14,305 nucleotides of DNA from CAZIGK01 sp964538615 (GCA_964538615.1 CAZIGK010000041.1:1-14305), one strand, 5' to 3'; counted from the first letter of the stretch, positions 7,102 through 14,305 are shown. Notes: generated from the sequence alone by a model not told the origin. Program-made: numbers and translations.

Positions 7102-7116
7102 TATGGCATAGCCATA
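7102..7116. promoter_or_regulatory. Palindrome upstream of the DUF2339 gene
   Basis: TATGGC (7102-7107) and GCCATA (7111-7116) form a perfect 6-bp inverted repeat with a three-base centre, 35 bases upstream of the GTG start of the minus-strand DUF2339 gene. This is a plausible operator position, but I could not pick a convincing -35/-10 pair around it. It differs from the two TetR palindromes nearby. Confidence 0.3.
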
Positions 7117-7176
7117 ACCCAACCGCAAAGAAAAAGCCGCTCCCGCAACCCACCCATCCCTCACCGCATCCTTCGC

Positions 7177-7206
7177 TTGTCAGGATACCGAATGGTATGC
7201 TACAAG
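7177..7206 (+). promoter_or_regulatory. tetR promoter with TetR-type operator O1
   Basis: The palindrome ATACC (7185-7189)-GAAT-GGTAT (7194-7198) lies in the spacer between a -35-like TTGTCA (7177-7182) and a -10-like TACAAG (7201-7206, 18-base spacing). It is about 60 bases before the tetR ATG. The complement of the operator at 7909-7922 differs from it at only one of 14 positions, so both are likely bound by the same repressor and tetR would be autoregulated. The palindrome is directly visible; binding is inferred. Confidence 0.7.
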
Positions 7207-7257
7207 ATATCCGTCACATTTCTCCGCAAACACCAAATATTCCAGTGCAGATATTCC

Positions 7258-7905
7258 ATGTCCCCAGCCCTTCCCACCCCCGCCACTACAGATAGCCGCG
7301 ATACCCTGCTGGAAGTCGCCATTCAACTCATCTGGCAAAGCCATTACGCCAATGTCGGTGTGAACGATATTTGCAAACAGGCCGGGGTCACCAAAGGCTG
7401 CTTTTACCATCACTTTACCTCCAAAGCAGAATTGTTTGAAGCCGCCGCCAACCATTACTGGAACAGCATCCGCCAGGAGTTGGATGCCATTTTTTCTCCC
7501 ACGCTTCCGCCGTTGCAACAGCTTGAATCCCTCATTGATTTTATTCTGCAAAAACAACAACGCTTTGCCAGCCTGCATGGACGCCCGGTATCCGGTTGCC
7601 CCTTTTTCACTTCGGGCGCGCAAGCGGGTATTGATAAAGCCAAAATACGCCTTGCCTCGCAGGAAATGTCTGCCAAAGCCGTTTGCTACCTCACGTCACT
7701 GGTACGCAACCTTGTCGCAAACCGCCTCATAGCATCCGATATGCCGGCAGAATCTCTGGCTCGCCTGATGCACCAGCTCATTCAAGGCATTCTCATGCAT
7801 GGCCAACTGACAGGGAATCTGGAGGCCGTCACACAGGATATCCGCTCCGGCCTGTATCGCTTACTGGGGCTACCCACCCCCTCCTTATCCACATCTCCCA
7901 CTTGA
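7258..7905 (+). CDS. TetR-family repressor of the efflux operon
   Basis: A 215-residue one-component repressor. The N-terminal helix-turn-helix is clear: AIQLIWQSHYANVGVNDICK (21-40), then the recognition helix and tail GVTKGCFYHHFTSKAELF (43-60), the TetR signature. The rest is a helical ligand-binding and dimer domain with GCPFFTSG (113-120), recalling the G-C-P/L motif of NemR/AcuR-like members. Cysteines occur at 39, 48, 114 and 143; Cys48 lies in the recognition helix, where Ser or Ala is usual. The ATG at 7258 is chosen because the longer frame (TTG at 7177) would translate through the promoter and operator. Its stop codon (7903-7905) overlaps the -35 box of the pump operon. It probably represses itself and the pump; the inducing ligand is unknown. 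Confidence 0.9.
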   Translation: MSPALPTPATTDSRDTLLEVAIQLIWQSHYANVGVNDICKQAGVTKGCFYHHFTSKAELFEAAANHYWNSIRQELDAIFSPTLPPLQQLESLIDFILQKQQRFASLHGRPVSGCPFFTSGAQAGIDKAKIRLASQEMSAKAVCYLTSLVRNLVANRLIASDMPAESLARLMHQLIQGILMHGQLTGNLEAVTQDIRSGLYRLLGLPTPSLSTSPT

Positions 7906-7929
7906 CACATACCAATCGGTATGCATAAC
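7902..7929 (+). promoter_or_regulatory. Efflux operon promoter with TetR-type operator O2
   Basis: A perfect -35 TTGACA (7902-7907) is followed, after exactly 16 bases, by a -10-like CATAAC (7924-7929, 4 of 6). The 16-base spacer is itself the palindrome CATACC-AATC-GGTATG (7908-7923), so a bound repressor would block RNA polymerase directly. The core matches O1 at 7185-7198. The message would have a leader of about 150 bases before the MFP gene (to 8088), in which I see only a short GTTGC/GCAAC stem and no recognised riboswitch. Confidence 0.75.
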
Positions 7930-8088
7930 TACCGTTCACTCTCTGCTGCTTTGCAACATTATTCGCTTTTCTACTCATCACGACCAGGGTGACACTTCAG
8001 GCGTTGCCAACATCGCAACCGCTGTCGTAACCCCCAATGTTCCTATGCCTTTATTTCTCATTTTTTGTCTTGTCTCAGGTATTCGTCC

Positions 8089-9279
8089 ATGTCCAGCTAC
8101 CCGACATCCTCTACCTCTTCTCGCCGCCCACTGGTCGCCTTTGCACTACTGGCATTGATCCTATTGGCAGGCTTCGGCATCAGCCGCCTGCTCTCTTCAG
8201 GTGACTCCCAACAAAATGCCCCCGCCAACGGCGAACCCCCCAAGGTGGATGTGGTCACCCTGAAACCGGAATCCACCCGCTTGTGGAATGACTTTTCCGG
8301 TCGTCTCAGCGCGGTAGATTATGTGGAAGTTCGCCCCAAAGTCAGCGGCACAATTACAGAGGTACTGTTTGAAGAAGGCAGCATTGTCGAAGCCGGGGAT
8401 CCGCTCTTCACCATCGATCCCCGCCCGTTTGAAGCCGCAGTCAAACAGGCAGAAGCAGCCCTTGCCGCCGCCCGTTCGCAGGCGCAGTTAGCCGGTATAG
8501 AACTGCGCCGTGCGCAAAAGCTGGTCAAAGATAGCGTTATTTCGCAAAGCGTGTACGACAACCGCCGCAGCGCCTATCAGGTGGCGCAGGCGGCTATTCG
8601 CACCGCAGAGGCACAATTAGCCACCGCCAAACTGGATCTGGAATACGCCCACATCACCGCCCCGGTTGCTGGCCGGATCAGCCGGGCAGAAATTACCGTT
8701 GGTAATGTGGTAGAAGCCGGCTCCTCCGCCCCCTTGCTCACAACCATTGTCGCCAACCAACTCATCTACGCGGAGTTCGATGTGGATGAACAAACCTACC
8801 TGCAAAGCGTGCGTCAGTCAGAAACCGCAGACATGCCCGTACAACTCACCCTGCCGGGGGATAGCTCCCGCATTTATCAAGGCGCTATCCGCTCCTTCGA
8901 TAACCGCCTGGACAGCACCAGCGGCACCATCCGCGCCCGTGCTATCTTCCACAATCAGGACGGCCTGTTGCTTCCCGGCATGTATGTGAATGTGCGCCTC
9001 GGCTCCGCTAATCAGAAAGAGATTCTTGCCGTCAGCGAACATGCTATCGGAACAGACCAGAACCGGAAATTCGTCTATGTCATCTCACCGGAACATGACG
9101 TCACCTACCGCCCCGTAGAACTGGGGCGCAATCTGGGTGGCAAGCGGCTGGTGCTGGCTGGTCTGCAAGCGGGGGAGCAGGTCATGGTCAACAGCCTGCA
9201 ACGGGTGCGTCCCGGCATGAAAGTCACCCCGGTTGAACTGGAAACCGACACGCCCCCGCCTCTCACTGGCAAAGAATAA
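8089..9279 (+). CDS. RND efflux periplasmic adaptor (membrane-fusion protein, AcrA/MexE-like)
   Basis: A 396-residue adaptor that would link the RND pump to an outer-membrane channel across the periplasm. Residues about 12-36 (RRPLVAFALLALILLAGFGI) are an uncleaved anchor or signal; there is no lipobox Cys. The first lipoyl half is VEVRPKVSGTITEVLFEEGS, followed by an alpha-helical hairpin rich in Ala and Gln (AAVKQAEAALAAARSQAQLA to AEAQLATAKLDLEYA), the second lipoyl half ITAPVAGRISRAEITVGNVV, then beta-barrel and membrane-proximal domains ending near LVLAGLQAGEQVMVNSLQRV. The ATG at 8089 is chosen with an AGG (8077-8079) upstream; a TTG eight codons earlier is less likely. It is 72 bases before the pump gene, in one operon. 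Confidence 0.95.
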   Translation: MSSYPTSSTSSRRPLVAFALLALILLAGFGISRLLSSGDSQQNAPANGEPPKVDVVTLKPESTRLWNDFSGRLSAVDYVEVRPKVSGTITEVLFEEGSIVEAGDPLFTIDPRPFEAAVKQAEAALAAARSQAQLAGIELRRAQKLVKDSVISQSVYDNRRSAYQVAQAAIRTAEAQLATAKLDLEYAHITAPVAGRISRAEITVGNVVEAGSSAPLLTTIVANQLIYAEFDVDEQTYLQSVRQSETADMPVQLTLPGDSSRIYQGAIRSFDNRLDSTSGTIRARAIFHNQDGLLLPGMYVNVRLGSANQKEILAVSEHAIGTDQNRKFVYVISPEHDVTYRPVELGRNLGGKRLVLAGLQAGEQVMVNSLQRVRPGMKVTPVELETDTPPPLTGKE

Positions 9280-9351
9280 CCTCCAGCGTCCACATCAGCC
9301 GCGCCCACTCTGCCTTCAGGATAGCCCTTGCTTTGTATCAGGTGAACACCC

Positions 9352-12300
9352 ATGAATCTCTCTCGCTTTTTCATTGATCGCCCCATTTTTGCCGGCGTTC
9401 TCTCCATCCTCATCTTTCTGGGTGGCCTGATTGCCATGTTCCGCCTGCCCATTTCGGAATATCCGGAAGTGTCCCCCCCTTCCGTGGTGGTTAATGCCCA
9501 GTTTCCGGGCGCCAACCCGAAAGTGATTGCAGAAACTGTCGCCACCCCGCTGGAAGAGCAAATCAATGGGGTGGAAAACATGCTCTACATGTATTCCCAA
9601 TCCACCACCGATGGCCGCATGCAGCTGACCGTTACCTTTGCCATCGGCACCGATCCGGATCTGGCACAACAACTGGTACAAAACCGCGTCTCACAGGCAC
9701 TTCCCCGCCTGCCGGATGTCACCCGCCAACTCGGGGTGACCACGGTCAAAAGCTCGCCAGATCTCACCATGGTGGTGCACCTGAAATCCACCGATGGTGA
9801 CTACGACATGCTCTACCTGCGCAACTACGCGGTATTAAATATCAAGGACGCGCTGGCGCGGGTAAAAGGCATTGGGCAGGTGCGGCTGTTCGGTGCAGGT
9901 GACTACGCCATGCGCATCTGGTTGAACCCGGAAAAACTCTCAGAACGCAAACTCACCGCAGGTGACATCATCAACGCTGTGCGTGAGCAGAATGTTCAGG
10001 TCGCTGCCGGAGTCATCGGTGGCGCCCCTTATGCGGATATCGCCATCACTCAACTCCCCGTCAACGCCAAAGGCCGTCTGGAAACGGTGGAAGAGTTTGA
10101 AAATATCATCATCAATACCTCCACCGAAGGACAAATCACCCGCCTGAAAGATGTCGCCAGCATAGAGCTTGGCGCAGCGGAATATGCCCTGCGCTCTCTG
10201 TTGAATAATGATAACGCCGTCGCCATTCCTATTTTTGCCGCACCCGGCTCCAATGCTCTGGATATTTCGCATGATGTGCGCGCCAAAATGGAAGAATTAA
10301 AAAAGAACTTCCCCAAAGGGGTTGATTACGCGGTCGTCTATGATCCCACTGTTTTCGTGCGGGACTCCATTAAAGCGGTCATCAAAACCCTGCTGGAAGC
10401 CGTGTTGCTGGTCGTTATTGTGGTCACCGTGTTTTTGCAAACATGGCGTGCTTCCATCATTCCGTTGCTGGCCGTTCCTGTTTCTATCGTCGGAACCTTC
10501 GGCATCATGCTTCTGCTAGGCTTTTCCATCAATGTTCTCACCCTCTTCGGGCTGATTCTGGCCATTGGTATTGTAGTGGATGATGCCATTATTGTGGTGG
10601 AAAACGCAGAAAGAAACATTGAAGAGGGCCTCCCCCCGCGGGAAGCCACCATCAAAGCCATGAAAGAAGTGACCGGCCCCATCATCGCCACCACACTGGT
10701 CTTGATTGCCGTCTTCGTCCCCATTGCCTTCATTAGTGGCCTGACCGGACAATTCTACAAGCAATTTTCCCTCACCATCGCCATTTCAACGGTTATTTCT
10801 GCCATTAACTCCCTCACGCTCAGTCCGGCCATGTCCTGCCTTCTGCTCAAGCCAGAACACGCCTCCCATGACTGGCTAACCCGTGGTATGGATAAACTCT
10901 TTGGCCGCTTTTTCCATTGGTTCAACCGCTTCTTTAAACGCAACTCCGATCGTTATGCCACCCGTGTCGGCGGCATCCTGCAACGCCGTAGCATCGCCAT
11001 GCTTCTCTATGGACTGCTGCTTTTCGCCACCTATGGCATGTTCAAATATGTACCCGCCGGTTTCGTCCCCGCGCAGGATAAACAGTATCTCATCAGTTTT
11101 GCGCAACTACCAGATGGCGCAACACTGGAACGAACCGAAAAAGTCATCCGCGAAATGTCAGATATCGCACTCAAAACCCCCGGAGTTCGCGGCGCCGTGG
11201 CTTTTCCCGGCCTGTCCATCAATGGCTTTACCGCCAGCGCCAGTGCCGGCATTGTCTTCGTCTCGCTGGATGATTTTTCCAACCGCACGGATGCCTCGCT
11301 CTCCGGCTTCGCCATTGCGCAGCAATTACAACAAAAATACAACGGCATAGAGGAAGCTTTTATTGCCATTTTTCCTCCCCCTCCTGTACGGGGTCTGGGC
11401 ACCATGGGCGGCTTTAAACTGCAAATCGAAGACCGCACCAACATGGGCTTTGAGGCCATGCAAACCGCAGTGAATGAGGTGATGGCCAAAGCAGCCGAAG
11501 CACCGGAACTGACCGGGGTGTTCTCCAGCTACAAAATCAATGTCCCCCAACTTTCAGCGGAGCTGGATCGCACCAAAGCCAAGCAGCTCGGCCTGAATAT
11601 CAACGAGATATTCCAAACCCTGCAAGTGTATCTTGGGTCACTTTATATCAACGATTTCAATAATTTTGGTCGCACTTATCAGGTCATTGCGCAAGCGGAA
11701 AGCCAGTTCCGCGACACACCGGAAGATATCCTGAACCTGAAAGTACGCAACCGCGCCGGAGAGATGGTACCTCTAGGAGCCGTACTGCGCGTCAACGAAA
11801 CCTTCGGGCCGGAATCTGCCCCCCGCTACAACGCCTTCCGCGCAGCCGATTTAAATGGCAACGCCGCTCCCGGCTACTCCTCCGGTCAGGCGCAGGACGC
11901 CATCACCCGTATTCTGGAACAAACCCTCCCCACCGGCATGCAGTTTGAATGGACAGACCTCACCTACCAGCAGGTGCTGGCGGGGGATACCACCATGCTG
12001 GTCATTCCTTTGGTCATGTTTTTAGTCTTTTTGGTGCTGGCGGCTCAATATGAAAGCTTCGCTCTGCCACTCGCCATTATCATGATTGTCCCCATGGGTA
12101 TGCTCTGTGCATTGGTGGGCGTGGCACTCAGTGGTGGGGACAACAACATCTTCACCCAAATCAGCCTGTTCGTTCTCATGGGGCTGGCCACTAAAAATGC
12201 CATCCTCATTGTGGAATTTGCCCGCGAGCTGGAACATGCAGGCCGCACCCCCCTACAAGCCGCCATTGAAGCCAGCCGCCTGCGCCTGCGTCCCATCCTC

Positions 12301-12516
12301 ATGACCTCTTTCGCCTTCATCATGGGGGTATTGCCTATGGCCGTCTCCACAGGTGCCGGTGCAGAAATGCGTAATGCCATGGGGATTGCCGTGTTTGCAG
12401 GCATGCTGGGCGTCACCTTCTTCGGACTTTTCCTCACCCCGGTGTTTTACGTGCTGCTACGCAAACTTTCCGGCAACAAACCCCTCTCCTTTCACCATGA
12501 GGCCTATAAACTGTAG
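9352..12516 (+). CDS. RND multidrug efflux pump, HAE1 class (MexF/AcrB-like)
   Basis: A 1054-residue inner-membrane proton antiporter, full length for the HAE1 class. The N-terminus (MNLSRFFIDRPIFAGVLSIL) and SEYPEVSPPSVVV are nearly those of MexF-type pumps. Proton-relay residues are present: Asp410-Asp411 in LAIGIVVDDAIIVVENAERN (404-423) and Lys948 in LMGLATKNAILIVEF. The docking/porter segment FPPPPVRGLGTMGGF is also conserved. Twelve membrane helices are expected, with two large periplasmic loops. The ATG at 9352 follows an AGGTG (9340-9344) ribosome-binding site. MexF-type pumps elsewhere export amphenicols, quinolones and similar drugs, but the substrate here cannot be read from the sequence. 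No outer-membrane factor gene follows. Confidence 0.96.
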   Translation: MNLSRFFIDRPIFAGVLSILIFLGGLIAMFRLPISEYPEVSPPSVVVNAQFPGANPKVIAETVATPLEEQINGVENMLYMYSQSTTDGRMQLTVTFAIGTDPDLAQQLVQNRVSQALPRLPDVTRQLGVTTVKSSPDLTMVVHLKSTDGDYDMLYLRNYAVLNIKDALARVKGIGQVRLFGAGDYAMRIWLNPEKLSERKLTAGDIINAVREQNVQVAAGVIGGAPYADIAITQLPVNAKGRLETVEEFENIIINTSTEGQITRLKDVASIELGAAEYALRSLLNNDNAVAIPIFAAPGSNALDISHDVRAKMEELKKNFPKGVDYAVVYDPTVFVRDSIKAVIKTLLEAVLLVVIVVTVFLQTWRASIIPLLAVPVSIVGTFGIMLLLGFSINVLTLFGLILAIGIVVDDAIIVVENAERNIEEGLPPREATIKAMKEVTGPIIATTLVLIAVFVPIAFISGLTGQFYKQFSLTIAISTVISAINSLTLSPAMSCLLLKPEHASHDWLTRGMDKLFGRFFHWFNRFFKRNSDRYATRVGGILQRRSIAMLLYGLLLFATYGMFKYVPAGFVPAQDKQYLISFAQLPDGATLERTEKVIREMSDIALKTPGVRGAVAFPGLSINGFTASASAGIVFVSLDDFSNRTDASLSGFAIAQQLQQKYNGIEEAFIAIFPPPPVRGLGTMGGFKLQIEDRTNMGFEAMQTAVNEVMAKAAEAPELTGVFSSYKINVPQLSAELDRTKAKQLGLNINEIFQTLQVYLGSLYINDFNNFGRTYQVIAQAESQFRDTPEDILNLKVRNRAGEMVPLGAVLRVNETFGPESAPRYNAFRAADLNGNAAPGYSSGQAQDAITRILEQTLPTGMQFEWTDLTYQQVLAGDTTMLVIPLVMFLVFLVLAAQYESFALPLAIIMIVPMGMLCALVGVALSGGDNNIFTQISLFVLMGLATKNAILIVEFARELEHAGRTPLQAAIEASRLRLRPILMTSFAFIMGVLPMAVSTGAGAEMRNAMGIAVFAGMLGVTFFGLFLTPVFYVLLRKLSGNKPLSFHHEAYKL

Positions 12517-12543
12517 GCGAGGCTTTTTCTTACCTGCCCCCTT

Positions 12544-12570
12544 GTCATTCCGGGCTTGACCCGGAATCCA
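12544..12570. repeat. REP-like palindrome of the GTCATTCC...GGAATCCA type
   Basis: ATTCCGGG (12547-12554) and CCCGGAAT (12560-12567) form a perfect 8-bp stem with loop CTTGA, framed by GTC and CCA. It lies 27 bases behind the pump stop codon. This is the same GTCAT...ATCCA frame as the CATGCCTGC palindromes, with a different stem sequence. It may also act as a processing or termination signal for the pump message. Confidence 0.75.
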
Positions 12571-12585
12571 TCTCTCCTATTGCTC

Positions 12586-12735
12586 TGGCTCCATTCGGCT
12601 TACTAGCCTCATTTCGCGTCGGGGCTAAAGCCCCTCTCACTGCGTTCGCTAAAGGCGGCGGCCTCCTTGCCGCCGTTCTTGCCTCTTGCGTTGGTCATAA
12701 ATCCCCGTCATGCCTGCGAAGGCAGGCATCCACGC
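12586..12735. repeat. 150-bp direct repeat, copy A
   Basis: Matches 12748-12897 at 147 of 150 positions by eye; the three differences all fall in the first 20 bases. Inside are GGGGC-TAAA-GCCCC (12621-12634), a GGCGGC...GCCGCC hairpin (about 12654-12674), and at the end the REP-like stem ATGCCTGC/GCAGGCAT (12710-12717 and 12722-12729). There is no open frame with protein-like sequence. The region 12517-12940 is otherwise non-coding. Confidence 0.9.
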
Positions 12736-12747
12736 GAAACTTTTCCT

Positions 12748-12897
12748 TGGCTCCGCTCGGCTTGCTAGCCTCATTTCGCGTCGGGGCTAAAGCCCCTCTC
12801 ACTGCGTTCGCTAAAGGCGGCGGCCTCCTTGCCGCCGTTCTTGCCTCTTGCGTTGGTCATAAATCCCCGTCATGCCTGCGAAGGCAGGCATCCACGC
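12748..12897. repeat. 150-bp direct repeat, copy B
   Basis: Second copy, starting 162 bases after copy A and separated from it by 12 bases (12736-12747). From position 12766 to the end it is identical to copy A. It ends with the third CATGCCTGC-type hairpin (12872-12879 with 12884-12891), four bases before the terminator at 12901. Confidence 0.9.
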
Positions 12898-12900
12898 AAC

Positions 12901-12932
12901 AAAAAAGCCGCTTTCAATGAAGCGGCTTTTTT
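12901..12932. terminator. Bidirectional rho-independent terminator
   Basis: AAAAAAGCCGCTT (12901-12913) pairs perfectly with AAGCGGCTTTTTT (12920-12932) around a six-base loop, giving a T-tract in both directions. On the minus strand it directly follows tRNA-Arg; on the plus strand it would stop read-through from the pump operon. Confidence 0.93.
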
Positions 12933-12940
12933 GACAAAAC

Positions 12941-13017
12941 TGGTGCACCCGGCGCGATTCGAACGCACGACCTTTGCCTTCGGAGGGCAACGCTCTATCC
13001 AGCTGAGCTACGGGTGC
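12941..13017 (-). tRNA. tRNA-Arg, anticodon CCG
   Basis: Complete cloverleaf read on the minus strand. Acceptor GCACCCG pairs with CGGGTGC, followed by discriminator A and an encoded CCA (complement of 12941-12943). The D arm is closed by GCTC/GAGC. Anticodon stem TTGCC/GGCAA encloses loop CTCCGAA with CCG at the complement of 12981-12983. T arm GTGCG/CGCGC encloses TTCGAAT. A strong terminator lies eight bases beyond its 3' end. Confidence 0.97.
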
Positions 13018-13178
13018 AACAGGCAAGGGTTTAGCGCATCTTCCCATCAAATGCACTTCTTTTTTTGTCTCCCCTGTCATTGCATTTCTCATATGCATCT
13101 GCTGCAAATCATTCATTGCCAGATACCCATCCCATAGGCTATAGAAATGCCTTTGTTGGCCAAGAGCAGGGACAGGCG

Positions 13179-14123
13179 ATGAATAGCCAAATTGTACAAG
13201 CCATTGGGTGGATGTTGATTACCAGCTTCACCGCCAAAAGTATCGAAGCGGTGGCGAAACACCTCTCAACAGATTTTACGGCTCCTCAAATTGTTCTGTT
13301 TTACAACTCCTGTGCTCTCCTTTTCATGCTACCGTGGCTCATGCGCCGCCGTATTCGCAAACCCCGCAAGGTAGAATGGAAACTCTTCACCCTGCGCGCA
13401 TTTCTCGAATTTTCGGCCTTCACCCTGCTGTTTGCCGCCATTGGCAGCGGGGTACCTCTACCCGTTGTCACCACTCTGGAATTCAGCTCCCCCCTACTCG
13501 GCACCGCATTGGCCGTCCTCATTTTCAAGGAACGCTCAGACCTCCACACATGGCTGGCGCTGGCCATAGGGTTTATCGGGGTACTGGTTGTTATTCGCCC
13601 CGGTGCCGCAAGCTTTGAAATGACCTCTCTGCTTGTCATGGCGGCAACTTTCTTCTTTGCTGGCTGTAGCATGACCATTAAAGCCCTAAGCCGCACGCAA
13701 CGTCCTTCCCATATTGCCTTTTTCATGCTCTGGATGACCGCCATCATCGCATTGCCTTTCTCTATCTTCGGGTGGGATATGCAAACCCAGTCACTCGCCA
13801 TCGTCTGGCATACCCCGGCCTTGCATCAGGTGCCGTGGCTGCTGGTATTGGGCGCTCTGGTGTATGTGGTGCAATTTGCCGTTGGCAAAGCCTTCTCCAA
13901 AGCAGATCTGACCGTGGTTCTACCCATCTTTTTCACCGGTATTATCTGGTCTTCAGGCTATGGCTACTTTATTTTCGATGAAACGCTGGACGCCATGACC
14001 TTTATCGGCGCCGCTTTTATTATCGCTGCCACCATGTATTCCACCTGGCGAGCAGAAAAACGCCACCGCACCACCCATATCCCACCAGAAAAAACCCTTA
14101 TTACGGATTCATTAGAAGATTAA
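13179..14123 (+). CDS. EamA/DMT-family transporter
   Basis: A 314-residue inner-membrane protein of the drug/metabolite transporter superfamily, with about ten membrane helices in two EamA halves. The first half ends with the typical pattern F-K-E-R-S...W-L-A-L-A-I-G-F-I-G-V-L-V-V-I-R-P-G; the second ends FIGAAFIIAATMYSTWRAEK, the same pattern repeated. The ATG at 13179 is chosen because AGGG (13168-13171) lies seven bases before it and the first helix begins right after; the longer frame from 13065 adds non-hydrophobic sequence. It stands alone between two tRNA genes. Substrates of such proteins (amino acids, nucleotides, drugs) cannot be predicted from sequence. Confidence 0.9.
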   Translation: MNSQIVQAIGWMLITSFTAKSIEAVAKHLSTDFTAPQIVLFYNSCALLFMLPWLMRRRIRKPRKVEWKLFTLRAFLEFSAFTLLFAAIGSGVPLPVVTTLEFSSPLLGTALAVLIFKERSDLHTWLALAIGFIGVLVVIRPGAASFEMTSLLVMAATFFFAGCSMTIKALSRTQRPSHIAFFMLWMTAIIALPFSIFGWDMQTQSLAIVWHTPALHQVPWLLVLGALVYVVQFAVGKAFSKADLTVVLPIFFTGIIWSSGYGYFIFDETLDAMTFIGAAFIIAATMYSTWRAEKRHRTTHIPPEKTLITDSLED

Positions 14124-14191
14124 CCTTTCTGTTCTCTATCTACCACCCACCCGGCTTAGGGAAAAAATATCTGCCACAGGCAAAAAAACGC

Positions 14192-14220
14192 TTGGAGTGC
14201 GCCAAAGCTTTTGCTATACC
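14192..14220 (+). promoter_or_regulatory. Possible promoter of tRNA-Asn
   Basis: TTGGAG (14192-14197) and TATACC (14215-14220) are spaced by 17 bases, with the tRNA starting 23 bases after the -10. The -35 matches only 3 of 6 consensus bases and the -10 matches 4 of 6. Confidence 0.4.
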
Positions 14221-14243
14221 ACTCTTCACCTGAAGCCCACTGT

Positions 14244-14305
14244 TCCGCGATAGCTCAGTGGTAGAGCAATCGGCTGTTAACCGATCGGTCGTAGGTTCGA
14301 ATCCT
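14244..14305 (+). tRNA. tRNA-Asn, anticodon GUU (GTT), cut by the window end
   Basis: Acceptor 5' strand TCCGCGA (14244-14250), D arm GCTC/GAGC, anticodon stem ATCGG/CCGAT with loop CTGTTAA and GTT at 14276-14278, and the start of the T arm (GTAGG, TTCGAAT, CCT). The last T-stem bases and the acceptor 3' strand lie outside the window. Confidence 0.95.

Noticed and set aside
7921..7992. 23-codon frame in the leader of the efflux operon, a possible leader peptide
   Set aside because: Its ATG lies inside the operator and before the -10 box, so it would not be in the transcript from the predicted promoter.
12586..12897. The two 150-bp repeats as a CRISPR array
   Set aside because: Only two long repeats with a 12-base gap; no short regular repeats, unique spacers or cas genes.
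12811..13116. Minus-strand frame of 101 residues containing PVAQLDRALPSEGKGRAFES
   Set aside because: This string is the translation of the tRNA-Arg gene, a well-known false protein; the frame covers the tRNA, the terminator and part of repeat B.
12829..13137. Plus-strand frame of 102 residues across repeat B and the tRNA-Arg region
   Set aside because: It translates the repeat (RHACEGRHP), the terminator and the antisense of the tRNA; no coding character.
14181..14212. Hairpin-like stretch behind the EamA gene as its terminator
   Set aside because: The stem needs a bulge and mismatches, has only four T after it, and overlaps the better-supported tRNA-Asn promoter.

Overview
The window reads as chromosomal DNA of an alphaproteobacterium of medium GC content. 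The pointers are a very short (125-residue) HprK followed by rapZ, an EIIA-Man-type protein and HPr, an arrangement typical of Alphaproteobacteria, together with two YdcH-type small proteins and tRNAs whose genes encode CCA. The genus cannot be named from the sequence. All gene calls come from reading motifs; no database search was run.

Layout. Positions 1-1320 hold the tail hairpin of an upstream unit, a small unknown one-helix membrane protein (85-378), and a minus-strand pair, ubiX (flavin prenyltransferase) then a YdcH-type protein. A second YdcH-type protein runs the other way (1535-1726) and ends in a strong terminator. Positions 1875-3910 are a plus-strand regulatory PTS cluster: hprK, rapZ, EIIA-Man (4-base ATGA overlap with rapZ) and HPr. 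This is a phosphorelay and sensing module, not a sugar transporter: no EI, EIIB or EIIC gene is present here. tRNA-Lys(UUU) follows with its own promoter.

Positions 4159-7066 on the minus strand carry a 900-residue DUF2339 polytopic membrane protein and possibly a small ORF behind it. Positions 7177-12516 form a drug-efflux locus: a TetR-family repressor, a membrane-fusion protein and a MexF/AcrB-like RND pump. Near-identical palindromes lie in the presumed promoter spacers of both tetR and the pump genes, so the circuit looks autoregulated. No outer-membrane channel gene is present.

Positions 12517-12940 are non-coding and full of repeats: a CATTCCGGG hairpin, then two 150-bp direct repeats each ending in a CATGCCTGC/GCAGGCATG-type hairpin that also occurs near 396-415. 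A bidirectional terminator separates these from tRNA-Arg(CCG) on the minus strand. An EamA/DMT-family transporter and the first 62 bases of tRNA-Asn(GUU) close the window.

I did not find a convincing undescribed system. The most interesting points are the unusual HprK and HPr pair (HprK lacks the usual E-x-R-G segment, HPr has an insertion just before its regulatory serine), the twin TetR operators, and the duplicated 150-bp repeat.
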